Shown: positions 53,316 through 61,654, counted from the first letter of the stretch. The stretch: 64,000 nt of DNA from Dehalococcoidia bacterium (GCA_022823505.1 JAJEIA010000058.1:29770-93769), one strand, 5' to 3'. Notes: generated from the sequence alone by a model not told the origin. Numbers and translations are program-made.

Positions 53316-54896
53316 ATGATAGACCTACTGATTTCAAACGGACAGGTGATTGACGGCTCGGGGAGCCCCGGGTTCCGGGCGGCGGTGGCGGTTACGGGCG
53401 ATACGGTGACGATTCACCGGGGCGACGATGCGGACCTGCGCGAGAACGCCACGCGGGTGATTGACGCCACCGGCCACGTGGTCTGCCCTGGGTTCGTGGA
53501 TCTGCACTCCCACGCCGGGCTGACCATCCTCGGTGAACCGCACCACGACCCGAAGGTGCGCCAGGGAGTGACCACGGAACTGGTGGGGATCGACGGCATT
53601 TCGCATGCGCCGTTCAAGACCCAGGAGGATTTGCACCGCTACATCTGGCTGGACGCCGGGCTGAACGGCTACCCGCCCATGCCGGCGGACTGGCTCACGG
53701 TAGCCGACCTGCTGGGCAAGTACGACAACGCCGTCGCCATCAACATGGCCTACATCCTGGGCAACTCGCCGGTGCGCATCTGGAGCGTGGGTTGGGAGCA
53801 GCGGGACGCCACCGAGGGCGAGATCGCCGATATGCAGTCGGTGGTACGCGAGGCCATGGAAGAAGGCGCGTGGGGTTTGTCCACCGGCCTGGACTACCCG
53901 CCGGGCGCCTATGCGGACACCGACGAGCTGGTAGCGTTGTCCGAGACGGCGGCGTCGCTGGGCGGCATCTACCACACTCACACACGGGCCAGCCTGCTGA
54001 GCCAAGGCTACCTGGCGCCGTGGCACGAGGCGGTGGAGATAGGGCGGCGGAGCGGCATACCGGTGCATCTGACCCACTACCGGCAATCGGTGTCGGGCGT
54101 GGGAAGCCACCTGGGGCACCTGGGGCTGGTGGAAGACGCCCGGGCCGAGGGCATCGACTGCACCTTCGATTGCTACACCTACCCGTACTCCGGCACAACG
54201 CCGACCATCGGGCTGCCGCACTGGGCCAAGGACGGCGGACCGGAGCGTCTGATCGCGGCGTTGCAAGATGCTGATGACCGGGCGCGGATGAAACGGGAGA
54301 TCACGCCGAGCCGGCTGGAAAACAACTGGCTGACCAACTTCACGAAACCGGAAAACCAGATCTACGACGGCCGGCTGATTACCGACATCGCCGAGATGCG
54401 GGGGCAGGAACCGGCCGATACGCTGTTCGACCTGCTGCTGGACGAAAACCTGGGCATCAGCACGGTGGGGCTGGGCACCAACGCGCAGACCCTGTATGCC
54501 TTCGTGTCGCATCCCTACGGGATGATCGCGTCGGACGCCATCATCTTCGGCGAGTACCCCAATCCGCGGACCTACGGCTGTTTTCCCATCGTGCTGGCCG
54601 AGTTCGTGCGGGCTGAGAAGCACCTGCGGCTCCCCGAGGCAATCCGCAAGATGACGTCGTTCCCGGCACAGCGGCTGGGCATCCCGGACCGTGGCCTGCT
54701 GCGGGACGGGTTCAAGGCGGACATCGTGGTGTTCAACCCGGACACGGTGAAGGCGCTGGCCACCAAGGAAGTCCCCAAGCAGTACCCGGTGGGGATCGAG
54801 TACGTCATCGTCAACGGGCAGGTGGTGATCCAGCAGGGCGAGAACACGGGGGCACTGGCGGGTCGGGCGCTGCGTCGGGGCCGGGCGTCGACGTAA
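53316..54896 (+). CDS. N-acyl-D-amino-acid deacylase/D-aminoacylase-like amidohydrolase
   Basis: The ATG at 53316 gives 526 residues. The metal-dependent hydrolase fold begins MIDLLISNGQVIDGSGSPGFRAAVAV and has VVCPGFVDLHSHAGLTIL, carrying the first metal histidines. GVTTELVGIDG then DYPPGAYADTDELVAL, YHTHTRAS and VHLTHYRQS supply further metal ligands. The C-terminus returns to the small beta-domain (FKADIVVFNPDTVKA). The family hydrolyses N-acyl-D-amino acids, dipeptides or hydantoin-like rings. The Cys ligand usual in D-aminoacylases (G-x-C) appears replaced by VGIDG, so the metal set may differ. Translation may be leaderless. Confidence 0.88.
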   Translation: MIDLLISNGQVIDGSGSPGFRAAVAVTGDTVTIHRGDDADLRENATRVIDATGHVVCPGFVDLHSHAGLTILGEPHHDPKVRQGVTTELVGIDGISHAPFKTQEDLHRYIWLDAGLNGYPPMPADWLTVADLLGKYDNAVAINMAYILGNSPVRIWSVGWEQRDATEGEIADMQSVVREAMEEGAWGLSTGLDYPPGAYADTDELVALSETAASLGGIYHTHTRASLLSQGYLAPWHEAVEIGRRSGIPVHLTHYRQSVSGVGSHLGHLGLVEDARAEGIDCTFDCYTYPYSGTTPTIGLPHWAKDGGPERLIAALQDADDRARMKREITPSRLENNWLTNFTKPENQIYDGRLITDIAEMRGQEPADTLFDLLLDENLGISTVGLGTNAQTLYAFVSHPYGMIASDAIIFGEYPNPRTYGCFPIVLAEFVRAEKHLRLPEAIRKMTSFPAQRLGIPDRGLLRDGFKADIVVFNPDTVKALATKEVPKQYPVGIEYVIVNGQVVIQQGENTGALAGRALRRGRAST

Positions 54897-54904
54897 GCCA
54901 ATTC

Positions 54905-55429
54905 ATGGCGGATTCCGTATCCCCCGACTACCGATTTTGTCCCCGCTGCGGTGACCCGCTGGGGACCAGGGTTCGCGGCGGGCTGCCGAGGCCGTCGTGC
55001 GAGCGGTGCGGGTTTGTGCATTTCCGCAATCCGGCCGTGGGGGTTGCGGTGGTCGTAATCGACAAGGACGGAAGGGTCCTGCTGGGCCGGCGGTCGGCCG
55101 GCGGGAACGTGGGAGAGTGGTGCATTCCCTGCGGTTATGTCGAGTGGGGCGAAGACATACGGGAAGCGGCGCGTCGGGAATTCTCGGAGGAGACGGGACT
55201 GGAAGTGCAGATTGGCGAAGTGTGCGCGGTGCATTCCAACTTTCACAATGCTGCCTCGCTGACGGTCGGGGTGTGGTTCTACGCGACGATCGTAGGAGGC
55301 ACCGCGGCAGCGTCGGATGACCTGGACCGCGTCGGCTGGTTTGCGCCGGAGGATCCCCCGGAGCCACTGGCATTTCCGACGGACCGGTTGGTGCTGGGGG
55401 ACCTTGCCAGCAAGCGAGTAACCACCTGA
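54905..55429 (+). CDS. Nudix hydrolase with zinc ribbon
   Basis: The 174-residue protein begins with a zinc ribbon (FCPRCGDPLGTRVRGGLPRPSCERCGF) followed by a Nudix fold. The Nudix box is complete: GYVEWGEDIREAARREFSEETGLEV fits G-x5-E-x7-R-E-U-x-E-E-x-G-U. Zinc-ribbon Nudix enzymes of the NudC type cleave NADH or NAD-capped RNA, while others act on ADP-ribose or related diphosphates. The NudC-specific SQPWPFPxS motif is not seen, so a general nucleoside diphosphate substrate is safer. It is 8 bases after the amidohydrolase gene and couples to the next gene by TGATG. Confidence 0.88.
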   Translation: MADSVSPDYRFCPRCGDPLGTRVRGGLPRPSCERCGFVHFRNPAVGVAVVVIDKDGRVLLGRRSAGGNVGEWCIPCGYVEWGEDIREAARREFSEETGLEVQIGEVCAVHSNFHNAASLTVGVWFYATIVGGTAAASDDLDRVGWFAPEDPPEPLAFPTDRLVLGDLASKRVTT

Positions 55430-56604
55430 TGGCGAAACGCTCAGTCATCATCCAGCATCATCCGGTGGAGACGCTGGGCGGCAACTTCACTGGAATCTTG
55501 AAGCAAGCAGGATTCGATCTGCACCACGTGCGGGTGTGCGACGGCGCACCTGACTTTGCCCAGTTCGACGCGCCGGACCTGTCCGAGGTTGACCTCGTGG
55601 TGGCGTTGGGGGGACCGATGTCCGCCAACGACAACTACCCCGCGCTGATCCAGGAGACGGCTTACCTGCGCGCCGCCGCCACGGGTGACGTGGGCAATCG
55701 GCCGGTAACGCCCGTGGTTGGCATCTGCCTGGGGGCGCAATTGCTGTCGCGGGCGTTGGGGGGAGCCGTTGCGCCGACCGGCGGGTACCAGTTCGGGTTG
55801 CGCAAGATCGACGTCACAGATGCGGGCTCATCCGACCCCGTTTTCGGCAAGATTGAGGTCCCGCTGGTGCCCACGCTGCATGGGGAGCAGTTCACCGTGC
55901 CGGCGGGCGGGACGCTGCTGGCCCAGGGAACGATGCTGCGACGGGACGGAGGTTACGTGCGGTTCCCGATGGCTTTCAGGTACGGGCTATCATACGGCTT
56001 TCAGTTCGAGCCTCAGTTGACATGGGATGAACTGTGCGTTTGGAACCGCGAGTTGGCGAGCGACTATGAGCTGATGGGCGACCGATTTGATCCCAGGGAA
56101 GAGGCGGCCCGCAACCTGCGGGAATTCACCGCCTTCGCGCCGTATCACGAGGCGCAGATGGGACGCATGCTGGAAGCGCTGCTGGCGCAAGCGGAGATGA
56201 TTTCACCGGACCCTAGAGAAGTAGAGCGGGACCCCGCATCATCACATCTTCTTCGCCGAGGGCGAGTGATCGCACATACCATACGACCACTATCCGGGAG
56301 AGGCACGGATATTCATTACCGAATGGAGGGCACGCGCTTCGCTGTAACTTGGGGCCACACGCAATTCTCGATCACTGAAAAGGATATTCGGCTGGTGCTT
56401 AACGAGTTTTTCGGCAATGTCGGCGAGTGGCAACAGCTTGGCGCGAGCATGACCGATCCCCCAACCCATGGCATGGGCCGCTTCGTCCAGGGAAATATCC
56501 GGGGACTAACCCCACGCCACGCATCGGCTATCGCAGCTATCATGGTCAACGAAGGATATTTGCAGTATCGCGGCACCAGTCCGATTGAACTCAAACGAGT
56601 TTGA
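55429..56604 (+). CDS. GATase-1-like protein with extra C-terminal domain
   Basis: The 391-residue protein starts in the Nudix stop codon (TGATG). Residues 1-245 follow class I glutamine amidotransferase architecture: VALGGPMSANDNYPAL, the nucleophile VVGICLGAQLLSRALGG (Cys100) and the loop SYGFQFEPQLTWDEL, where the usual FQFHPE histidine is replaced by Glu194. Without that His the glutaminase triad is incomplete. Residues from about 265 on, HLLRRGRVIAHTIRPLSGRG to SPIELKRV, belong to no domain I recognise and look lower in GC. It may therefore act as a binding module or an unusual hydrolase, and the C-terminal part may be acquired. Confidence 0.75.
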   Translation: MAKRSVIIQHHPVETLGGNFTGILKQAGFDLHHVRVCDGAPDFAQFDAPDLSEVDLVVALGGPMSANDNYPALIQETAYLRAAATGDVGNRPVTPVVGICLGAQLLSRALGGAVAPTGGYQFGLRKIDVTDAGSSDPVFGKIEVPLVPTLHGEQFTVPAGGTLLAQGTMLRRDGGYVRFPMAFRYGLSYGFQFEPQLTWDELCVWNRELASDYELMGDRFDPREEAARNLREFTAFAPYHEAQMGRMLEALLAQAEMISPDPREVERDPASSHLLRRGRVIAHTIRPLSGRGTDIHYRMEGTRFAVTWGHTQFSITEKDIRLVLNEFFGNVGEWQQLGASMTDPPTHGMGRFVQGNIRGLTPRHASAIAAIMVNEGYLQYRGTSPIELKRV

Positions 56605-56723
56605 CTTGCAGCAGGGCGAATAGTAATCTTCGTGCGTGCTTGGCGCGGGCAGCGCCGCAGGCGGCGTGCTGTGCGTCGACTCACTGAATCGAGAAAAACA
56701 TATCGCATCGGAGGTATCACACC

Positions 56724-57470
56724 ATGGCTTACCAAGGGATGACGGCCGAACACATCTGGGTGGAAGGACACAACGGCGACGCGATCAACGCTTACCTGGC
56801 GCGGCCGCTGGGAGCAGGCCCGTTTGGCGCGGTGATGCTGTTCCACCACATGCCCGGCTGGGACGAAGCGAGCAAGGAAATGGCACGCAAGTTTGCTCAC
56901 AACGGCTACATCGCCATCATGCCGAACCTGCACTACCGACAGGGCCACGACGACCCGGTCGCCAACAGCAACAGCATCCGCGAGGCGGGCGGCATGCCTG
57001 ACGACCGCACCCTGGGCGACGCTGAGGGCGCCATCAGCTACCTGCGCCACCTGTCCAACTACAACGGCAAGGTGGGTATCATCGGGTTCTGCTCCGGCGG
57101 ACGCCAGGTTTTCCTGGCCGCGTGCAAGCTCAAGGGTCTCAGCGCGGCGGTGGACTGCTGGGGCGGCGGCGTGACCCCGCGGGACAGCGAGCCTCCCACC
57201 GCGGCCATGCCCCACGCGCCCATCGAGTTCGTCAACGACCTGTCGTGTCCGCTGCTGGGGATCTTTGGCGAGGATGACGCGCGACCTTCAGTGGACGAGG
57301 TGAAGGCCACCGACGCCGCGATCAAGGCCGCCGGCAAGTCCTGGGAGTACGAGATCTACCCTAACGCCGGCCACGGGTTCGTCGCGGTAGACCGGCCCAG
57401 CTACGCGGTGGAAGCGTCCAACGCCGCCTGGCCGCGCATCTTCGAGTTCTACGCGCAGCACCTGTCGTAG
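56724..57470 (+). CDS. Dienelactone hydrolase family protein
   Basis: GGAGG precedes the ATG. The 248-residue enzyme has the dienelactone hydrolase pattern. VMLFHHMPGWDEASKEMARKFAHNGYIAIMPNLHYR holds the oxyanion strand, VGIIGFCSGGRQVFLAA has the nucleophilic cysteine, CPLLGIFGEDDARPS the acid, and YPNAGHGFVAVDRPSY the histidine. This Cys-His-Asp triad hydrolyses lactones such as dienelactone, and the family also includes broader esterases. Cytoplasmic. It converges on a toxin-antitoxin-like pair with a hairpin between them. Confidence 0.9.
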   Translation: MAYQGMTAEHIWVEGHNGDAINAYLARPLGAGPFGAVMLFHHMPGWDEASKEMARKFAHNGYIAIMPNLHYRQGHDDPVANSNSIREAGGMPDDRTLGDAEGAISYLRHLSNYNGKVGIIGFCSGGRQVFLAACKLKGLSAAVDCWGGGVTPRDSEPPTAAMPHAPIEFVNDLSCPLLGIFGEDDARPSVDEVKATDAAIKAAGKSWEYEIYPNAGHGFVAVDRPSYAVEASNAAWPRIFEFYAQHLS

Positions 57471-57499
57471 AAGGCGATCACATACGGGCTCAAATTGAT

Positions 57500-57522
57500 G
57501 GGGCGGGTCGTGGACCCGCCCC
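57500..57522. terminator. Hairpin between dienelactone hydrolase and DUF5615 genes
   Basis: GGGGCGGGTC-GTG-GACCCGCCCC is a perfect 10-bp stem; its last base is the first base of the minus-strand stop codon at 57522. It can end both converging transcripts and closely resembles the hairpin on the other side of the pair at 58382-58403. Confidence 0.6.
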
Positions 57523-57842
57523 TAAATGATGGCTACCTCCCGGAGTTCTCCCGGTCTGATCGTGGCTATGGCAGCGTTGATCTCATCAGCTCCGGCCCGG
57601 ATTGACCGCCAGTTGTTGTGCATCAATACCACTACCGACAAGTTGCGACCGGATAGATTCTGCTGGTGCCTAAGGCGCTTGTCGCAGGTTAGGAACAACT
57701 CGTAACCCGCTTCCTCTGCCAGGGTCAACAGATCGCCATCGGGCAGACGATCCCACCCGAGTTGCCCGGCCGCGTGAACGGTATGTCCAGGTAGATACGC
57801 TCGTAAAGGTCTCGGGACGCTGTGATCAAGAAGAATGAGCAT
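57522..57842 (-). CDS. DUF5615 PIN-like protein (toxin-like)
   Basis: The ATG at 57842 gives 106 residues starting MLILLDHSVPRPLRAYLPGHTVHAA; the track's earlier start is unlikely. The LLDHSVP opening, DRLPDGDLLTLAEEAGYELFLTCDKRL and SVVVLMHNNWRSI are characteristic of the DUF5615 PIN-like family, with acidic residues at Asp6, the DGD segment and the TCDKRL segment. Proteins of this type are encoded next to DUF433 antitoxin-like proteins and are proposed RNases. The start overlaps the DUF433 gene by 17 bases, as is common for paired genes. Activity is not shown by sequence. Confidence 0.8.
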   Translation of the reverse strand: MLILLDHSVPRPLRAYLPGHTVHAAGQLGWDRLPDGDLLTLAEEAGYELFLTCDKRLRHQQNLSGRNLSVVVLMHNNWRSIRAGADEINAAIATIRPGELREVAII

Positions 57843-58350
57843 AAGCAGCCGGGCTTCGGGTGCGCAAAGCTTCCGCCTCATGCTCCAGCACGGCTACAAC
57901 TTTGGCCCGGTCCGCATCGTACCAATCCACGAATTCGTCAATCGTAGACCCGGCCGCCAATTCCGAGTACATGGCCCACAGCGGCAAGCGACTCTTGGCG
58001 AATGTCCACGCTCCGCTCACCTTGCCGGCCACTCGCTCCACCACCGCGCAAATGCCCCAATCGGGTGTCTCATCGCCAGTGGGTGAAAACGCCGGAATCG
58101 GAGTGATTTCTCCCGGGCCATCGGGACGGATGAGGAGGTCTACGCGAAATTCTTCGGCTTCGTATTCCAAAATCGACGCGGCTCGCCCAGCATCCAAGCC
58201 AAATTTATCGGCGAAACCGCGGACGTTACCGCCGGAGGCCAGGTGCTCATAGAGTCGGTACAAGGGGACTCCCGTTCCCTTGAATACCCATTGCCCCCCG
58301 TTTGGCAGCGCCTGCAGTTCTACCTCGGGACAGTGCTGCCAGTTCGCCAT
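57826..58350 (-). CDS. Double DUF433-like protein (antitoxin-like)
   Basis: The ATG at 58350 gives 174 residues starting MANWQHCPEVELQALPNGGQW. Two segments follow the DUF433 helix-turn-helix-like pattern: VFKGTGVPLYRLYEHLASGGNVRGFADKFGLDAGRAASILEYEA (about residues 23-66) and WTFAKSRLPLWAMYSELAAGSTIDEFVDWYDADRAKVVAVLEHEA (about 116-160). Most DUF433 proteins have a single copy of about 75 residues, so this is an internal duplication or fusion. They pair with DUF5615 proteins as presumed antitoxins. A TGCTACGAT element lies 58 bases upstream and a hairpin sits between it and the start. Confidence 0.75.
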   Translation of the reverse strand: MANWQHCPEVELQALPNGGQWVFKGTGVPLYRLYEHLASGGNVRGFADKFGLDAGRAASILEYEAEEFRVDLLIRPDGPGEITPIPAFSPTGDETPDWGICAVVERVAGKVSGAWTFAKSRLPLWAMYSELAAGSTIDEFVDWYDADRAKVVAVLEHEAEALRTRSPAAYAHSS

Positions 58351-58381
58351 CGTAGGGCCTCCCTGCACTCGTCATCTGCGA

Positions 58382-58403
58382 GGGCGGGTTACACGACCCG
58401 CCC
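58382..58403. repeat. Hairpin upstream of the DUF433 gene
   Basis: GGGCGGGT-TACACG-ACCCGCCC is an 8-bp stem located between the jelly-roll gene (its downstream side) and the DUF433 gene (its leader). The same GGGCGGGT/ACCCGCCC arms flank the other side of the toxin-antitoxin-like pair at 57500-57522. Confidence 0.6.
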
Positions 58404-58408
58404 CCGTC

Positions 58409-58417
58409 ATCGTAGCA
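58409..58417 (-). promoter_or_regulatory. Extended -10 element before the DUF433/DUF5615 pair
   Basis: The minus strand reads TGCTACGAT. It ends 58 bases before the ATG at 58350, so the mRNA would begin close to the hairpin at 58382-58403. Confidence 0.4.
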
Positions 58418-58432
58418 CAACACGCGGCGGCT

Positions 58433-58954
58433 CTAGTTGTCCGTTGACTCGAAAGCCAGGGTGGCGAAGCGCATGAAGATGCCGCCGCGCGGGGCGGCCA
58501 GCGGGCCGTTCAGGCACAGGCAGGCGATGACGTATTGAGAGCCGGGTTCGCCGACCTCGGCGATTTCCACGCGATGGGGGGTGTTCAGGCCGACGATGCT
58601 ACCGTAGGCACGGTCGATCTCGCCGTTGACCCAGACCTCGCCGTAGTTGTCGAAATTGGTCTCGAACCAGACACGCGAACCGGCGACGCTGGCCCCGTCG
58701 ATGGTCTCGGGCAGGGTGACGGCGATGCGGTACCAGGCGAAGGTGAAACCAACGGACAGGCTCTGGCGGACGTTATCGCAGATCTCCCAGCCCGAGTCGT
58801 CGTAGTCGGCCAGGCGAGCCGACGTGGCGAGCAGCTGGGCAGTCAAGCCCTCGTTGGGCTCGCCGGGCACCAGGCCGGGAGCGACGCGCCAGGGTTGTCC
58901 TCCGACCTTTGCGCGGCCGTCGGCGGTGTTCAGGTCAACTGCGAATCTTGGCAT
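58433..58954 (-). CDS. Galactose-binding-like (jelly-roll) domain protein
   Basis: AAAGGAGG precedes the ATG at 58954, giving 173 residues; the longer track start is not supported. The sequence, with DYDDSGWEICDNVRQSL, FAWYRIAVTLPETIDG and SRVWFETNFDNYGEVWVNGEIDR, resembles the sugar-binding jelly-roll module seen in front of glycoside hydrolase family 2 enzymes. Here it stands alone without a catalytic domain or signal peptide. It lies 70 bases downstream of the amidohydrolase gene on the same strand and may be its partner. The function is unassigned. Confidence 0.65.
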   Translation of the reverse strand: MPRFAVDLNTADGRAKVGGQPWRVAPGLVPGEPNEGLTAQLLATSARLADYDDSGWEICDNVRQSLSVGFTFAWYRIAVTLPETIDGASVAGSRVWFETNFDNYGEVWVNGEIDRAYGSIVGLNTPHRVEIAEVGEPGSQYVIACLCLNGPLAAPRGGIFMRFATLAFESTDN

Positions 58955-59024
58955 TGGAACGCCTCCTTTGATGGTCAGGAAATCACCCTCAGCTCGACCC
59001 TCTCCCATCGAGAGAGTGAGTCGA

Positions 59025-59834
59025 CTAGCGAAACGCCCAGAGGTTTGCCGCGGTGCCGCCGAAGACCATGTCCCGCGCCTCGGTGCTCGGATAGTCGATC
59101 AGCTCCATGGGGAAACGCAGGGCGTTGCGGTAGCCCTCCCGGTTGGCGGAGGGCGGGAAGTCGCTGCCCCACATGAGGCGGTCGCCCCCGAAGGCCTCGA
59201 CTGCCATCTCGATCAGGGGCGGGATGTTGTCGAAGGGGATGGGCTGCCGGAAGGGTTGGGGCCGGGGGCAGAACTCACCCAAGCCCGGTATCTTCATGTA
59301 CACATTTGGGTACTTGGCAAGCTCCAGGGACTTTCGGTAGGTGTCCATGGGGATTTCGGTGTCCGCGCGGCCCGGCCCCCAGAACGCGCCGACGCCGGCC
59401 AGGTGCTCGATGACGATGTTCAAATTGGGCAACTCGCGGATGATTTCCTCGAACTCCGGGGCGGCGTAGTGTTCCGCGGGGCCCATGACGCTGGCGATCA
59501 CGCCCAGTTCGGCGCACTTGCGCCAGAGGGCCAGCGGGTCGTCGCCGGGGGACCGCCACGAGCACTGGAAACGCAGGCCGTCCGCGCCCTGGTCCTTGAG
59601 CTCGGCGACGCGGTCGACCGCATCGGGCTGGGTGTGGTCGACGATGGCGATGACGGCGAACCGGCCGGGGAAGCGCTTGACCGCCTCGATCAGATAACTG
59701 TTGTCGAAGACGCCGAAGAACTGGGTCAGGACTGCCTGGTCAACGCCGGCCCGCTCCATCTCGTCCAGGAGGATTTCGACCGGTTCGAACCAGTAGGGCG
59801 AAGCGTGGCAGTGGGTGTCGATGACAGTAGCCAT
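59025..59834 (-). CDS. Amidohydrolase 2 family metal-dependent hydrolase
   Basis: The 269-residue protein starts MATVIDTHCHASPYWFEPVEILL with the metal-binding D-T-H-C-H motif. LNIVIEHLAGVGAFWG supplies a further metal or substrate histidine, and GGDRLMWGSDFPPSANREGY has the conserved catalytic Asp at WGSD. These features are typical of the PF04909 branch that includes decarboxylases (for example gamma-resorcylate) and lactonases. The exact substrate is unclear. GGAGG lies about 8 bases before the ATG. Confidence 0.87.
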   Translation of the reverse strand: MATVIDTHCHASPYWFEPVEILLDEMERAGVDQAVLTQFFGVFDNSYLIEAVKRFPGRFAVIAIVDHTQPDAVDRVAELKDQGADGLRFQCSWRSPGDDPLALWRKCAELGVIASVMGPAEHYAAPEFEEIIRELPNLNIVIEHLAGVGAFWGPGRADTEIPMDTYRKSLELAKYPNVYMKIPGLGEFCPRPQPFRQPIPFDNIPPLIEMAVEAFGGDRLMWGSDFPPSANREGYRNALRFPMELIDYPSTEARDMVFGGTAANLWAFR

Positions 59835-59926
59835 GTGAAAGCCTCCTCGCGGCTATGCGGAGCACGTCTTTTATCGCAGAATGCCGATGCCCGCGGGGTT
59901 GATATTGCAGGCAACCCGGCGGCACG

Positions 59927-60840
59927 TCAAGCAGCGTGCGCCGCCCCATTCCTGGACCGAATTGAACTCAGGGGTGTGACCCGGGTTACTCCGTGCTCAT
60001 CGACGCGCACGCTGGCGTGGACCTGGTACACGTCCCTGAGCATCGCCGGCGTGAGCACCGACGCGGCATCACCCGAGGCATAGATCCGGCCGTCGTCCAT
60101 CACCACGAAATGGTCGGCGAAACGGGTGGCCAGGCTGAGGTCATGTAGCGAGATCAGCGTGATCATGCCCCGGTTGGAGGCGACGGAACGGAGGAGGTCG
60201 AGCACTTCCGGTTGGCGCTGCTGATCCAGATCGCTGGTCGGCTCGTCCAGCAGCCGCACCCCGGGTCGCGCGCCAGCACCTGCGCGATAAAACCGATGGT
60301 GCCAACGAATGCCACCGCGACCGCCGCCAATATGGGGACCGACACCGGTACCCGCAGGCGCAGGGACCGCACGTTGATACCCAGGCTGAGAGCCTGTCCC
60401 TCACCGAGGTGCAGGGCGGTCAGCCCCCAGACCTGACGGACAAAGACGGGGACGGTGACCGCCAGCACGATGGTTGCGATCCCGATATTCGGCCAGGTCG
60501 CCTTGACGAGGCTCCCGAGGGTCCAGAACACCACCTGCTGCAACGCCTGCTCGGACGCGATGAACCGGAGCAACGCCAACAGCGAGCTGAACAGAAACAC
60601 CAAAGCGATGCCGAGCAGCAGCATCGTCTCGATGGTGGCGCCGCGCAGGTTGATCGGCAGGTAGATGGTCAGCGAGGCCAGCATGGCGAACACGAAGGCG
60701 TTCACCGAGATCAGGAACACGCCGGCAAAGGGTATGACGCTCACCCCCAGAACCAGGGCAAGAGCAGCGCCAAAACCGGGGGCCGCTGATATGCCGAGGG
60801 TGAAAGGACTGACCAGCGGGTTGTTAATGAATTTGGCGCA
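59927..60840 (-). pseudogene. Relic FecCD permease/FecE ATPase fusion
   Basis: The minus strand reads FINNPLVSPFTLGISAAPGFGAALALVLG without a start codon, then continues through several membrane helices of the FecCD/BtuC permease family up to VGTIGFIAQVLARDPG near 60262. A single-base frame change leads directly into RLLDEPTSDLDQQRQPEVLDLLRS, the Walker B region of a FecE-type ATPase, which runs to its C-terminus (ISLHDLSLATRFADHFVVMDDG). The permease start and end, and the ATPase Walker A and signature motifs, are missing. This is a deleted siderophore, heme or cobalamin importer. The two ORFs in the track are its fragments. Confidence 0.8.
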
Positions 60841-60842
60841 CG

Positions 60843-60868
60843 AAAAACCCCTCCCATGTCGGGAGGGG
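60843..60868 (-). terminator. Intrinsic terminator after the SDR gene
   Basis: Read on the minus strand, CCCCTCCC-GACAT-GGGAGGGG is followed by TTTTT. It lies 30 bases past the SDR stop, just inside the left edge of the transporter relic. Confidence 0.85.
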
Positions 60869-60898
60869 CTGCGATCAGTCGGCCGTGGCCGCGAGAAA

Positions 60899-61654
60899 TC
60901 AGGCAGCGGTGGTACCGCCGTCGATCACGACCTCGGAGCCGGTGACAAAGGACGATTCATCGGAGGCCAGGTAGATCGCGCCATAAGCGATCTCGCTGGG
61001 CTTGCCGACGCGACCCAGGGGCAGCCGCTGCATGCGCAGGGCCATGTTGGCGGGGTCGTTCAGCGTATCGGCGATCATGTCGGTTTCGATTGGCCCCGGG
61101 TGGATGGAATTGCACCGGATGCCCTCACGGGCGTGCTGAATGGCGGTGGACTTGGTGAACAGGCGCACGGCGCCCTTGGTGGCGGTGTAACTGGCCGAAC
61201 CGTTGGGGCTTCCCACCAGACCGGCGGTGGAGGAGATGTTGATGATGGAGCCGCCGCCGGCGTCGCGCATGGCCGGGATTGCCGCCTTGGTGCCGAGGAA
61301 GACGCCCTTGGCGTTGACGGCGAAAATGCGGTCCCAGTCTTCCCCGGTGGTCTCTTCGATGTTTTTGCGGATGAGTATGCCCGCGTTGTTGAGGAGGACG
61401 TCGAGCTTGCCGTAGGTGTTAACCGCCGCCTGCACCGCCGCTTCCCAGTCCGATTCGCTGGTCACGTCGAGGTGCACGTAGGTTACGTTGTAGCCGAGTT
61501 CCTGGAGCTCGGCCTCAGTCTGGCGACCCTGATCATCGAGGATGTCGCCGATGACGACGCTGGCGCCCTCCTCGGCGAACATGCGGGCTTCCACGGCGCC
61601 CTGTCCGCGCGCTCCGCCGCTGATGAGCGCAACCTTGCCTTCCAACCTGGCCAT
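60899..61654 (-). CDS. Short-chain dehydrogenase/reductase
   Basis: The 251-residue classic SDR has ALISGGARGQGAVEARMFAEEGASVVIGD for the cofactor (T-G-x3-G-x-G variant), LDVLLNNAGIL, the catalytic Ser in INISSTAGLVG, and SYTATKGAV with the Tyr-x3-Lys pair. The C-terminus VTGSEVVIDGGTTAA is typical. The Asp after the second strand (IGD) favours NAD. AGGAGG precedes the ATG. The family has broad alcohol and ketone substrates, so none is named. Confidence 0.93.
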   Translation of the reverse strand: MARLEGKVALISGGARGQGAVEARMFAEEGASVVIGDILDDQGRQTEAELQELGYNVTYVHLDVTSESDWEAAVQAAVNTYGKLDVLLNNAGILIRKNIEETTGEDWDRIFAVNAKGVFLGTKAAIPAMRDAGGGSIINISSTAGLVGSPNGSASYTATKGAVRLFTKSTAIQHAREGIRCNSIHPGPIETDMIADTLNDPANMALRMQRLPLGRVGKPSEIAYGAIYLASDESSFVTGSEVVIDGGTTAA

